Positions 7,560 to 15,981 of a stretch of 22,741 bases of DNA are shown in pieces; the stretch's first letter is position 1, and each line of letters begins with the position of its first letter. A model generated the notes under the pieces. It did not search any database and had not been told where the DNA came from. It saw only the letters and a program-made list of their open reading frames with translations. The stretch spans positions 63,442 through 86,182 of the forward strand of contig DFYY01000023.1 of NCBI GenBank assembly GCA_002383485.1, given 5' to 3'. Source of the stretch: Bacteroidales bacterium UBA4070 (GTDB lineage: Bacteria; Bacteroidota; Bacteroidia; Bacteroidales; VadinHA17). The translations under genes were made by a program, and so were the position numbers.

Positions 7560-8570
7560 CTATTTCTCATCAATAATCATCTTACTGATCCCCTCCGAGA
7601 CCCAGCTCTTCATATCTCCCTTTTCATCAGAGTAAACCAGGTACCCTTCGAGAAAATCATACCTCTCAATGAAGGCAATTGCCTCATCCTTACCTCCCAC
7701 CAGGCAGGCTGTAGCCCAGGCGTCGGCCACGGCACCCGTGGGGGCTATTATGGTGGCGCTGAGAAGTGTATGTCTGACGGGATAACCCGTCCGTGGGTCA
7801 ATCGTATGCGAGTATTTAATACCCTCATCCACAAAAAACTTCCTGTAATTGCCCGAGGTGGCCAGTGCAAGGTCATCAAGCCTGATCTTTACCTGTAAAT
7901 CTGCACCCGGCGTATAATTGCCGTCAGCCGGCTTATCAATACCAATCCGCCAACCGATACCGTTGTTGTCCCCCATCGTCCTGATCTCACCGCCTACCTC
8001 CACCAGGCACTGGGAAATACCGGAACGGGAGAGCAGGTCAGCCACGAGATCAACAGTATAACCCTGTGCAATGGCATTCACATCGATGAACATGTCAGGA
8101 TCAGCCTTGATGATGCTGTCACCTTCCACCCGAACCTTCTCCATCCCAACCAGTGCAAGAAGTGAATCCAGCATCGACGGATTGAACCGCTTCATGGCAT
8201 CCGGACCAAATCCCCACGATTTCACCAGGGGCCCGATGGTAATGTCAAAGAGCCCGCCGCTCTGCTCAGAAATTTCAGCAGAAGCACGGAAAACCTCGCG
8301 GAACAGCGTGTCGGTCAGGCTGCTGCGATTGGAATTTATAGCAGAGATGACAGATGAATCATTATAGATGGAAAGTGAGTTGTCTATCTCCGTAAAAAGC
8401 CGTTCGATATCCTGCCGCAGTGCCAGTAGATCAAGTCCTGGCGTTTTCTCAACCACAATATGATAGGTAGTCCCCTGGGTCAGGCCGTTGATTTCGGCAT
8501 ATTCCGGCTGCGGGGAACAGGATATGGCGGTTAGCGCAACGGCGGAAAAGATAGCGATTAAGTGGTTCAT
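7560..8570 (-). CDS. apbE: FAD:protein FMN transferase (lipoprotein)
   Basis: ApbE moves FMN from FAD onto a Thr of target proteins, here most likely NqrB Thr216 and NqrC Thr207 encoded upstream in the same operon. The 336-residue protein begins with a short lipoprotein signal ending at Cys18, so it should be membrane-anchored on the periplasmic side. Motifs: SGGLFDITIGPLVKSWGFG (about 104-122), DVNAIAQGYTVD, VEVGGEIR, LATSGNYR, HTIDPRTGYP (255-264) and the metal-site PTGAVADAWATA (277-288). It is the last gene of the nqr operon, separated from nqrF by 165 bp filled with a tandem repeat. Confidence 0.95.
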   Translation of the reverse strand: MNHLIAIFSAVALTAISCSPQPEYAEINGLTQGTTYHIVVEKTPGLDLLALRQDIERLFTEIDNSLSIYNDSSVISAINSNRSSLTDTLFREVFRASAEISEQSGGLFDITIGPLVKSWGFGPDAMKRFNPSMLDSLLALVGMEKVRVEGDSIIKADPDMFIDVNAIAQGYTVDLVADLLSRSGISQCLVEVGGEIRTMGDNNGIGWRIGIDKPADGNYTPGADLQVKIRLDDLALATSGNYRKFFVDEGIKYSHTIDPRTGYPVRHTLLSATIIAPTGAVADAWATACLVGGKDEAIAFIERYDFLEGYLVYSDEKGDMKSWVSEGISKMIIDEK

Positions 8571-8572
8571 GA

Positions 8573-8700
8573 CTTATACAATTCTCGATCCCCTGCGAGG
8601 ATCTGGTCAATGATGCCTTTCTTACACAATTCTCGATCCCCTGCGAGGATCTGGTCAATGATGCCTTTCTTATACAATGCTTTATGCCCTACGGGAAATC
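8573..8700. repeat. 48-bp tandem array of hairpin repeats in the nqrF-apbE gap
   Basis: Two nearly identical 48-bp units (8573-8620 and 8621-8668, one base different) each hold ACAATTC and a near-perfect hairpin GATCCCC-TGC-GAGGATC. A third copy starts in register at 8669 (ACAATGC at 8674) and then diverges, although CCCTACGGG keeps a pairable core. The array occupies most of the leader of apbE within the nqr transcript. Confidence 0.85.
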
Positions 8701-8710
8701 ATTGCCAACA

Positions 8711-8731
8711 CTACTGCCTACTGCCTATTGC
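8711..8731. repeat. Heptamer tandem repeat next to the nqrF stop
   Basis: CTACTGC, CTACTGC and CTATTGC lie head to tail, immediately followed by the nqrF stop (8736-8738). The same heptamer type ends the Nudix gene at 1442-1457, and CAGGCAATAG in the 34-bp repeats is related in the opposite sense. Confidence 0.6.
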
Positions 8732-8735
8732 CTGA

Positions 8736-9992
8736 TCACCCCCCGAAATCATCAAACGCAATATTCTCATTCGGGACACCCAGGTTATCAAGCATGTTCA
8801 GCACAGCAGCATTCATCACAGGAGGCCCACAGAGATAGTATTCAATCTCCTCGGGCAGCTTGTGCTTGCTCAGGTAATTATCAAACAACACTTTATGTAT
8901 GAATCCCGTGTATCCTGTCCAGTTATCTTCAGGCAGCGGCTCTGAGAGGGCAATATTAAAGGTAAAGTTGGGGAACTTCTTCTCCAGCTCCCTGAACTCC
9001 TCCTCGTAAAAGATCTCCCTCTTCGAACGGGCACCGTACCAGTAAGATATCTTGCGGCCCGAGTTCTCCGTTTTGAGCATATGGAATATGTGCGATCTCA
9101 GGGGAGCCATGCCGGCGCCTCCACCCACATACACCATCTCATTATCAGTGTGCTTTATATGAAACTCCCCGTAAGGGCCGCTGATTGAAACCTTATCACC
9201 CGGCTTGCGCGAGAAAATATATGTAGAGCAGATCCCCGGCGGGACATTCATAAACTGTTTTCTGGCATTGTCAAACGGCGGGGTCGCAATACGGATATTG
9301 AGTATTATAAGGTTCTTTTCTGCCGGGAAGTTGGCCATCGAATAAGCCCTGTAGGTCTCTTCCGTGTTCTTGTGCTTCAGATCCCACATCCTGAATTTGT
9401 CCCAGTCGCTTCTGTACTCCTCGTCAACATCGATATCCCTTCCGAACTCCACATCGTACTTCGGCACATCGATCTGGATATAGTCACCACTCTTGAAATG
9501 AAGATCTTCGCCCTCGGGGAGCTTAACCACAAACTCCTTGATGAATGTTGCAACGTTCCTGTTTGAGACCACTTCGCACTCCCATTTTCTGATGCCGAGG
9601 ATTGCCTCCGGCACATGGATGGTCATATTCTCGCGTACCTTCACCTGGCACCCCAGGCGCCAGTGATCGTGCTGTTCGCGGCGGGTAAAGAATCCTGTCT
9701 CGGTTGGAAGAATTGATCCTCCGCCCTCGGTGATCTGGCACTTGCACATGCCGCATGTCCCTCCGCCGCCGCATGCTGACGGCAGGAAGATCCCGTTGTT
9801 CGACAGTGTGGATAGCAGACTCGAGCCCGGTGCGACAACCATCTCGCGTTCATTGATCTTGAGGGTGACATCGCCCTGCGGTGTCAGCTTTTGCCTGGCG
9901 TATAGAAGCACCACCACAAGCAGTATCATCACCAGCACGAATACCGCTATGCTCATAAGAACGGTGCCTGCAATAGATAGACCTAATATCAT
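8736..9992 (-). CDS. nqrF: Na+-translocating NADH:quinone reductase subunit F
   Basis: NqrF is the electron-entry subunit: it oxidises NADH and passes electrons through FAD to a [2Fe-2S] centre. The 418-residue protein has an N-terminal membrane helix (about 5-30), a plant-type ferredoxin domain with Cys74, Cys80, Cys83 and Cys115, an FAD domain with RAYSMAN (215-221), and an NADH domain with GGGAGMAPLRS (290-300) and CGPP (388-391). The C-terminus FDDFGG is typical. The start lies 16 nt after the nqrE stop. Confidence 0.97.
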   Translation of the reverse strand: MILGLSIAGTVLMSIAVFVLVMILLVVVLLYARQKLTPQGDVTLKINEREMVVAPGSSLLSTLSNNGIFLPSACGGGGTCGMCKCQITEGGGSILPTETGFFTRREQHDHWRLGCQVKVRENMTIHVPEAILGIRKWECEVVSNRNVATFIKEFVVKLPEGEDLHFKSGDYIQIDVPKYDVEFGRDIDVDEEYRSDWDKFRMWDLKHKNTEETYRAYSMANFPAEKNLIILNIRIATPPFDNARKQFMNVPPGICSTYIFSRKPGDKVSISGPYGEFHIKHTDNEMVYVGGGAGMAPLRSHIFHMLKTENSGRKISYWYGARSKREIFYEEEFRELEKKFPNFTFNIALSEPLPEDNWTGYTGFIHKVLFDNYLSKHKLPEEIEYYLCGPPVMNAAVLNMLDNLGVPNENIAFDDFGG

Positions 9993-10008
9993 TTCTGTAA
10001 TAGTTACT

Positions 10009-10626
10009 TTAAAGTGTGATACCCAGGAAGCTCATAAAGGCAATGCCCATCAGTCCGGTAAGGATGAAGGTGATACCCAGTCCGCGCAGCGGAGCCGGGA
10101 CGTTTGAGTAGCGCAGTTTCTCCCGTATTGCGGCCAGTGCCACGATGGCCAGCAGCCAGCCGATCCCGGAGCCAAGACCGAAGACAGTAGCCTCGGCAAT
10201 GTTCGCATACTCCCTCTCCTGCATGAAGAGCGATGCACCAAGAATGGCACAGTTGACAGCTATAAGTGGCAGGAATATGCCAAGAGAGTTATAGAGCGCG
10301 GGGCTCGATTTCTCAATCACCATCTCCACCAGCTGCACTATGGACGCAATCACCGCAATGAACATGATAAACGAGAGGAAGCTGAGATCCAGCGTTGCAA
10401 AACTCTCATTAAGCCAGACAAGAGCGCCCTTTTTCAGCACATACTGTTCCAGCAGGAAGTTAACCGGCACTGTTATCACCAGCACAAAGGTGACGGCAAT
10501 GCCAAGCCCCATGGATGTCTTAACTGTCTTCGAAACTGCCAGGTATGAGCACATACCCAGAAAGTATGCGAAGATCATGTTGTCGATGAAGATCGACTTT
10601 ACGAATATGTTAACAAGGTTTTCCAT
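10009..10626 (-). CDS. nqrE: Na+-translocating NADH:quinone reductase subunit E
   Basis: The 205-residue integral membrane subunit is homologous to NqrD. Six or so hydrophobic helices are visible. Cys26 (LGMCSYLAVS) and Cys126 (AVNCAILGAS) sit in the two half-helices that, together with the equivalent Cys pair of NqrD, bind the iron centre within the membrane. The length and N-terminus MENLVNIFVKSIFIDNMI fit the family. It lies 10 nt after nqrD and 16 nt before nqrF in the same operon. Confidence 0.97.
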   Translation of the reverse strand: MENLVNIFVKSIFIDNMIFAYFLGMCSYLAVSKTVKTSMGLGIAVTFVLVITVPVNFLLEQYVLKKGALVWLNESFATLDLSFLSFIMFIAVIASIVQLVEMVIEKSSPALYNSLGIFLPLIAVNCAILGASLFMQEREYANIAEATVFGLGSGIGWLLAIVALAAIREKLRYSNVPAPLRGLGITFILTGLMGIAFMSFLGITL

Positions 10627-10636
10627 GATCCTGCTT

Positions 10637-11290
10637 TTACTTGTTCTCGATCAGTGACTTGTTGCGTGCACGCTGCACCCAGATGATCAGTCCCAAAGTG
10701 ATGAGAGCCATTGGCGGCAATATCATCATTCCGTTATCCTCGTACCCGAATTTGTATACCCCGAGCTTCTCCATCACGGGATACCCCATTATGCTGCCGC
10801 TTCCAAGGAACTCGCGGAAGAAGGAAACAATGATGAGTATCAGTCCGTATCCGGCTCCGTTACCGATGCCGTCAAGGAATGACGGCCAGGGCTTGTTCGC
10901 CATTGCGAAGGCCTCCAGGCGGCCCATAATAATACAGTTCGTGATGATCAGTCCCACGAAGACAGAGAGCTGTTTGCTCACATCAAAGGCGAAGGCTTTC
11001 AGGAACTGGTCAACGATGATCACCAGGGTGGCAATCACAACCAGCTGAACTATGATCCTTATTCTTCCCGGTATCGATTTGCGCATCAGCGCGATGATCA
11101 GGTTTGAAAGCGCCACCACTACCGTGACTGAGATAGCCATCACAATCGCCGGTTTCATCTTCACCGTCACTGCCAGTGCCGAGCATATACCAAGCACCTG
11201 CACGGTGATCGGGTTTTCCATCCCCAGCGGGTTTGTCAGCAGTTTTTTGGTCTTTGCCGTCCAGAGCGGCTCCTTTTCTACATTTTCCAT
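10637..11290 (-). CDS. nqrD: Na+-translocating NADH:quinone reductase subunit D
   Basis: The 217-residue membrane subunit pairs with NqrE. Cys36 (LGICSALAVT) and Cys119 (ITNCIIMGRLEAFA) are the conserved iron-centre ligands. KKLLTNPLGMENPITVQVLG near residue 16 is characteristic. Only 2 nt separate it from the nqrC stop, implying translational coupling. Confidence 0.97.
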   Translation of the reverse strand: MENVEKEPLWTAKTKKLLTNPLGMENPITVQVLGICSALAVTVKMKPAIVMAISVTVVVALSNLIIALMRKSIPGRIRIIVQLVVIATLVIIVDQFLKAFAFDVSKQLSVFVGLIITNCIIMGRLEAFAMANKPWPSFLDGIGNGAGYGLILIIVSFFREFLGSGSIMGYPVMEKLGVYKFGYEDNGMMILPPMALITLGLIIWVQRARNKSLIENK

Positions 11291-11292
11291 AT

Positions 11293-11994
11293 CTACTTCC
11301 TGTTTTGGCTGAGGTATTTTTCATATTTGACAAGGCCGTCACGCACCATTGCTTCCAGTCCCTTGCTGGTAATGGTTCCTCCGGAGATACCGTCCACTTC
11401 ATGCGGATTTCCCGGCCTGGCACCGCCTTTCACAACCTTCACCGAGACGAAACTGCCGTTCTCATAGATGCTCTTGTCGTGAAACTGGCTCTCAAACTGG
11501 GTGGTATTTATCTCCGCTCCCAAGCCCGGCGTCTCTCCCTTGTGATCGAAGGTGGCCCCGGCGATGGTGGAGAGGTCTTGCTTAAGAGACACATAACCCC
11601 ATATCGGTCCCCATAATCCCTTTCCCTCGAGGGGAAGGATATGCAGTGTGTCACCGTTGTCAGCTACCGCGATGAATACCGGCAGGTACTGTTCTGCCAG
11701 CGGTTTCTTTTGCTCGGCGCGAAGTGTTACAGTGAAGGCATCTACGCCCTCGAACTTTTTCCCTTCGGTATTTATCACGAAGCTCTCCCTGATATGCCTG
11801 TCATACAGCTGCACGGCATCCGACTTGTCAGATACCACATTTATCGAGGCGAGGATGTTCATCTTTTTTTCCACCTCCACGTTCTTCTCCTGCATGGGCT
11901 GCAGCAGCATCGCCGTCAGCGACAGGAGGATGGCGACGGAGACAACCATCACCACCGAGAATACCATGATATACTTGTTACTGAAATCTTTCAT
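11293..11994 (-). CDS. nqrC: Na+-translocating NADH:quinone reductase subunit C
   Basis: The 233-residue subunit has one N-terminal membrane helix (about 9-31) and a large periplasmic FMN-binding domain. The ApbE target motif DGISGGTITS (201-210) puts the covalent FMN on Thr207. GLWGPIWGYVSL and ETPGLGAEI are also typical of the family. The motif has Gly where many NqrC have Ala (SGAT), a tolerated variant. The start lies 11 nt after the nqrB stop. Confidence 0.96.
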   Translation of the reverse strand: MKDFSNKYIMVFSVVMVVSVAILLSLTAMLLQPMQEKNVEVEKKMNILASINVVSDKSDAVQLYDRHIRESFVINTEGKKFEGVDAFTVTLRAEQKKPLAEQYLPVFIAVADNGDTLHILPLEGKGLWGPIWGYVSLKQDLSTIAGATFDHKGETPGLGAEINTTQFESQFHDKSIYENGSFVSVKVVKGGARPGNPHEVDGISGGTITSKGLEAMVRDGLVKYEKYLSQNRK

Positions 11995-12005
11995 CCCGTC
12001 TGTTG

Positions 12006-13163
12006 TTAAGCTGTCTTTACTCTTTTTAACCTTCTGTTGATATTTGCATTAACCACAAAGTGGTCTATCAACGGGGCGAAGACGTTCATGAGAAGGATCG
12101 CCAGCATCGTTCCCTCCGGATATGCCGGGTTGAAGACCCTGATGATGACCACCATTATCCCCGTCAGTGCTCCGTAGATATACTTCCCGGTGTTTGTCTG
12201 TGCCGCTGTCACCGGATCAGTGGCCATAAAGACAGCTCCGAAGGCAAACCCGCCCATAATAAGATGGTAGTATGCAGGTATCTGCGTATACTCGTTCCCT
12301 CCTGTAGCGTTGAGCAGCAATCCCATCCCCAGTGCCCCGAGGGTCATGCTGAGCATGATCCGCCAGCTGCCAACACCTGTTACCAGCAGGATAAAGGCTC
12401 CTATCAGTATCGCAACTGTTGAAGTCTCGCCCACTGACCCGGGAATGGTCCCGATGAACATCTCCATCGCTGAAGGCATCTGTGAAAAGCCGTCGAGCTT
12501 GGCCAGAGCCAGCGGTGTTGCTCCGGAGAAACCGTCAAGGCCACCGCCTTTTGTCAGCCCCTCGATCCAGACAGCATCACCCGTCATCCACCCCGGATAA
12601 CTGAAAAAGAGGAATGCGCGGGCAGTAAGCGCCGGGTTAAGGATATTCATTCCCGTGCCGCCGAAGATCTCCTTGCCTATTATCACGGAAAAGGCAACCG
12701 ATACGGCCAGCATCCAAAGGGGAACGTCAATCGGCATTATCAGCGGGATCAGCATCCCGGTGACAAGATAGCCCTCGTTGATCTCATGTCCCCGTATCTG
12801 GGCAGCAATAAACTCAATGCCCAGCCCCACTACGTAGCTGACAATTATCAGCGGCAGCAGCTTCAGGAAACCGAACCAGAACATATTCATCAGGGTCCAG
12901 TCGTTGATGCCGAAAGCCCTTGTATGCTGAAGGCCGATGTTGTAACTGCCAAACAGCAGGGCAGGTATCAGCGCAATAATGACAACGGTCATCGTACGCT
13001 TCATGTCCATATGATCCCTGATATGCGACCCGCGGTAGGTAACCTTGTCAGGGACAAAAAGGAAGGTGGCAAAGCCGTCATAGACGGAATGCAGCTTCTC
13101 AAAGCGGCCTCCCTTTTCAAAGAGAGGCTCTATCTTTTTCATTCTCTTAAGCAGGAAATTCAT
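12006..13163 (-). CDS. nqrB: Na+-translocating NADH:quinone reductase subunit B
   Basis: The 385-residue polytopic subunit carries a covalent FMN and is thought to bind riboflavin and contribute to the Na+ path. The flavinylation motif DGFSGATPL places FMN on Thr216. Other landmarks are GSHIRDHMDMKRTM (45-58), ALIPALLFGSYNIGLQ, GYLVTGMLIPLIMP, FGGTGMNILNPALTARAF and FMATDPVTAAQTNTGKYIYG. It is somewhat shorter than the roughly 410-residue Vibrio protein but has all the core motifs. It lies 19 nt after the nqrA stop. Confidence 0.97.
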   Translation of the reverse strand: MNFLLKRMKKIEPLFEKGGRFEKLHSVYDGFATFLFVPDKVTYRGSHIRDHMDMKRTMTVVIIALIPALLFGSYNIGLQHTRAFGINDWTLMNMFWFGFLKLLPLIIVSYVVGLGIEFIAAQIRGHEINEGYLVTGMLIPLIMPIDVPLWMLAVSVAFSVIIGKEIFGGTGMNILNPALTARAFLFFSYPGWMTGDAVWIEGLTKGGGLDGFSGATPLALAKLDGFSQMPSAMEMFIGTIPGSVGETSTVAILIGAFILLVTGVGSWRIMLSMTLGALGMGLLLNATGGNEYTQIPAYYHLIMGGFAFGAVFMATDPVTAAQTNTGKYIYGALTGIMVVIIRVFNPAYPEGTMLAILLMNVFAPLIDHFVVNANINRRLKRVKTA

Positions 13164-13182
13164 AGCAGGCTCATTCCTTTAA

Positions 13183-14535
13183 TTAGTTCATCTCTTTTAT
13201 CATCAGGTTGATCCCGCTGCGGATGATCTCCTGTATCTCAGTCTTTGAAGGATCAATGTATTCGCACAGGGCGAAGTCCTCCTCTGCCACCTCATAGATT
13301 CCGAGGTTCTCCATCAGCTCAACGTCACCGGCGATGATCGCCTTCAGCAGGTGCACCGGATAAATATCCATAGGAAGGACATTTTCATAATGACCCGAAA
13401 CGACAAACGCCCTGTGGCCGCCATGCAGGTTGGTATCCATCACATACTCCTTCCGGGGGATCAGCTTCGATACGAAGGTCCTCCAGTAGCTGAATTTCTT
13501 CAGACCAGGTTCAGCCCAGCCAAGGAACTCGCTGTAATCACCTTCGGGAATGACAGTCACCATATTGTCATAGAAGCCGAATGAGCCGTCAGGAGATATC
13601 TTTTTGCCTGTCAGTACATTACCGCTGATAATCCTCAAGTTACCCTCTGCCAGGTTACCTTTCAGGATACCGCTGACCGATGCGCCGGGTTTGATGCGGT
13701 GATATTTGCGGTGCAGAACTCCCGGGCCGGCCAGGGCAATGATACGCTCACGGTCATGGAAGCCGGTGTCAAACAGTCTGCCTATTGCTACAACATCCTG
13801 CAGGTCAACAGTCCACACCACCTCACCTTTTGAAACCGGTGCTATATGATGTATCTGTATTCCTGTATTGCCTGCAGGATGAGGACCTGAGAATTGGTGG
13901 AAGACAACGTTCTTCAGGTTCATCATCTCTGTTGCCCGCGATCCTCCAGCCTCTTCAGAAATATGGATCTTGCCGGTGGTAAGCCCTGAGAGTACATTTA
14001 TACCGGTCTGAAGGTGCCCTCCGTGAATGTTGGTAAGCGCAAAATCAATATCGGGCGCCAGCGGAGCGGTGTCAAAAGCCGAGATGAAGATATCCCTCGG
14101 CACTGCCCCCGGACTGGCAACAATGTGGTAGGGCCTCTGCCTCAGCACGGGCCACAATCCTGACTGCAGCAGCTTCGCCATAAGCTCCTCACGGGTCAGC
14201 TTTAGGGGATCAGCCGCGCCAAAATCGATCTTCTCGCTCCCCTCCTGTTCAATAACAACCTCAACAAGAACACGTTTCTCTCCCCGAATGATCTCCCTGA
14301 CCACACCGCTGACAGGCGATACATACTTTACCTCAGGGAAGGCCTTGTCATGAAACAGCACACTGCCGGCCATGACCCTGTCACCTTCCTGAACCTCAAG
14401 CCGCGCAACGAGACCCGGAAAATCAGTAAACCTGACACCAAAACGGGTCACGGCCACCTCCGGCAGGAGTATCTTCTCCGCCTTTCCGGCAAGCTTGATG
14501 TTCAATCCTTTACGTAATTTAATCACTGTTGGCAT
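13183..14535 (-). CDS. nqrA: Na+-translocating NADH:quinone reductase subunit A
   Basis: NqrA is the membrane-associated, hydrophilic subunit linked to quinone reduction. The product has 450 residues, close to the usual 447. Landmarks are the N-terminal KLRKGLNIKLAG, VLFHDK, VSPVSGVVREIIRGEKR, LWPVLRQRPYHIVASP, the central HLQTGINVLS and HHIAPVSKGEVVWTVDLQDVV (partly shown), and RKEYVMDTNLHGG. The frame extends two codons upstream to a TTG at 14541, but ATG at 14535 gives the conserved N-terminus. It is the first gene of nqrABCDEF-apbE and divergent from the Plug gene; the shared 153-bp gap has no promoter match I would defend for nqrA. Confidence 0.97.
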   Translation of the reverse strand: MPTVIKLRKGLNIKLAGKAEKILLPEVAVTRFGVRFTDFPGLVARLEVQEGDRVMAGSVLFHDKAFPEVKYVSPVSGVVREIIRGEKRVLVEVVIEQEGSEKIDFGAADPLKLTREELMAKLLQSGLWPVLRQRPYHIVASPGAVPRDIFISAFDTAPLAPDIDFALTNIHGGHLQTGINVLSGLTTGKIHISEEAGGSRATEMMNLKNVVFHQFSGPHPAGNTGIQIHHIAPVSKGEVVWTVDLQDVVAIGRLFDTGFHDRERIIALAGPGVLHRKYHRIKPGASVSGILKGNLAEGNLRIISGNVLTGKKISPDGSFGFYDNMVTVIPEGDYSEFLGWAEPGLKKFSYWRTFVSKLIPRKEYVMDTNLHGGHRAFVVSGHYENVLPMDIYPVHLLKAIIAGDVELMENLGIYEVAEEDFALCEYIDPSKTEIQEIIRSGINLMIKEMN

Positions 14536-14688
14536 ATTCAAACCGAATCTTGATTCCTAATTTAGATGCAATAATAACTCATTGTTAACAGATTCACAGA
14601 AAAGTTGATTTTTATCACATAACACTTTTTACATATGGTATCTCAGTCTGCGGCAGGATATTTGTACTTTCGTCCTAAAATTTTGATA

Positions 14689-15981
14689 ATGGCAAAAATT
14701 TTTCCGCGGATAAAATTATTAAGTTTATCGATATTCTTCCTGTTTCAGCCTCTCTTTTCTTATTCGGCACCTGAATTTTCTTCCGCTGAATATGCAGACG
14801 GCAATGTAAGAAGCATACAGTTTGAAAAGGATGGATGGAAACTTGCATATCCCTTCCTGCAGCCGGGATCAGGCGATGAGATGATCCTCAGCTTCGACGT
14901 CATCGACGGTGAAGGCGGGACCCTCTGGTACAACATAACACACTGTGACCGTGAATGGAACCGGAGTGATCTCTTTACAAGTGATTACCTCGAAGGCTAT
15001 GAGGAAAACCAGGTAACTGATTTTCACCCCTCGTTCAATACTAAAACAAATTATACTCATTACCGTCTCCCACTGCCTAATGATGACATAAGGTTTCTGA
15101 TCTCCGGCAATTATGTTATAACATTCTGGGAGGCAGGTGATCCTGAGAAGGCGATACTGGTGAGGCGATTCTTCATCAGCGAGGGGAGCACCTCAGCCGC
15201 CGTGAACTTCCGTCGTCCGATGAAACCCGGCGCTACCGATACCCATCAGCAGGCGGAGATCACCCTGTCAACAGGCAGCCTGCGAGCCACTGATCCTTAC
15301 CGGCAGATCACTCTGACGGTGATGCAGAACGGACGTGCCGACAGAACCAGTGCAGGGCTGGTACCCGACTTCGTTGCAAACGGCAAACTGGAATACAACA
15401 CCCTGTCAGACAAGACTCTGATGCCCGGAGGCAACGAATTCAGGTACTTTGACATAAAGACAATCCGCCAGACCAGGCAGAACGTGAGAGCCCTCGAATT
15501 TGTCAACGGTTACTATCACGCTTTCCTCCTCCCTTCTGATGACAGGGAGTTCAAACCTTACTTCTTCAATGAGGACTTCAACGGCAAATATGTTGTGGCG
15601 ATGGAAGAGAGTAACGAGCCTGACCGCGAGGCTGATTATATATGGGTATGGTTCACACTCCCGGCATACAATGAGCTCAGGGATGCGTCGGTATATGTGG
15701 CAGGCGATTTCTGCGGCTGGCAGTACACTTCTGACAACCTCATGACATGGAATGCCACTAAGGGATGCTATGAAGCGATGCTGCTTCTGAAACAGGGGTG
15801 GTACAATTACGAGTATGTGGTTATCCCCTCAGGCTCCGGCACCCCGGAGGGATTTGCCTTCGAAGGCAGTCACTGGGAGACGGAGAATGATTACCTGATA
15901 CTCACCTATTTCCGCGATCCCGCCACAAGGTATGACAGGCTCACAGGCATTACATTAGCCAATACACGCTCCTCACGCTAA
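14689..15981 (+). CDS. Type IX secretion system Plug protein (DUF5103)
   Basis: The 430-residue exported protein matches DUF5103, now called the T9SS Plug domain after the protein found closing the SprA translocon of Flavobacterium. It begins with a signal peptide (about residues 1-27, with a hydrophobic core LLSLSIFFLFQPLF and probable cleavage after SYSA). Landmarks: VRSIQF, PFLQPGSGDEMILSFDVI, WYNITHCDREWNRSDL, the DFHPSFNTKTNYTHYRLPLPN region, and near the end DASVYVAGDFCGW and NYEYVV. A longer frame starts at 14635, but those 18 residues precede the signal peptide and cross the likely promoter (TACTTTCG at 14665-14672, one mismatch to TAnnTTTG). The gene's stop overlaps that of mogA by 4 nt, tail to tail. 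Confidence 0.9.
   Translation: MAKIFPRIKLLSLSIFFLFQPLFSYSAPEFSSAEYADGNVRSIQFEKDGWKLAYPFLQPGSGDEMILSFDVIDGEGGTLWYNITHCDREWNRSDLFTSDYLEGYEENQVTDFHPSFNTKTNYTHYRLPLPNDDIRFLISGNYVITFWEAGDPEKAILVRRFFISEGSTSAAVNFRRPMKPGATDTHQQAEITLSTGSLRATDPYRQITLTVMQNGRADRTSAGLVPDFVANGKLEYNTLSDKTLMPGGNEFRYFDIKTIRQTRQNVRALEFVNGYYHAFLLPSDDREFKPYFFNEDFNGKYVVAMEESNEPDREADYIWVWFTLPAYNELRDASVYVAGDFCGWQYTSDNLMTWNATKGCYEAMLLLKQGWYNYEYVVIPSGSGTPEGFAFEGSHWETENDYLILTYFRDPATRYDRLTGITLANTRSSR

Noticed and set aside
8449..8658. Minus-strand 69-codon frame with a repeated TRSSQGIENC peptide
   Set aside because: The peptide repeat is only the 48-bp tandem array read in frame (48 is a multiple of three). It overlaps the start of apbE in another frame and resembles no protein.
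8573..8700. CRISPR-like spacing of repeats (48 bp here, 50 bp near 22667-22741)
   Set aside because: The 'spacers' in the 48-bp array are identical, there are only two or three units, copies occur in both orientations, and no cas genes are present.
11010..11423. 137-codon and similar long frames opposite or offset to the nqr and moa genes
   Set aside because: They are out-of-frame shadows of conserved genes, with no recognisable domain or start context.
14635..14688. Earlier start of the Plug protein
   Set aside because: A signal peptide begins cleanly at 14689; the upstream codons lie in the likely promoter region.
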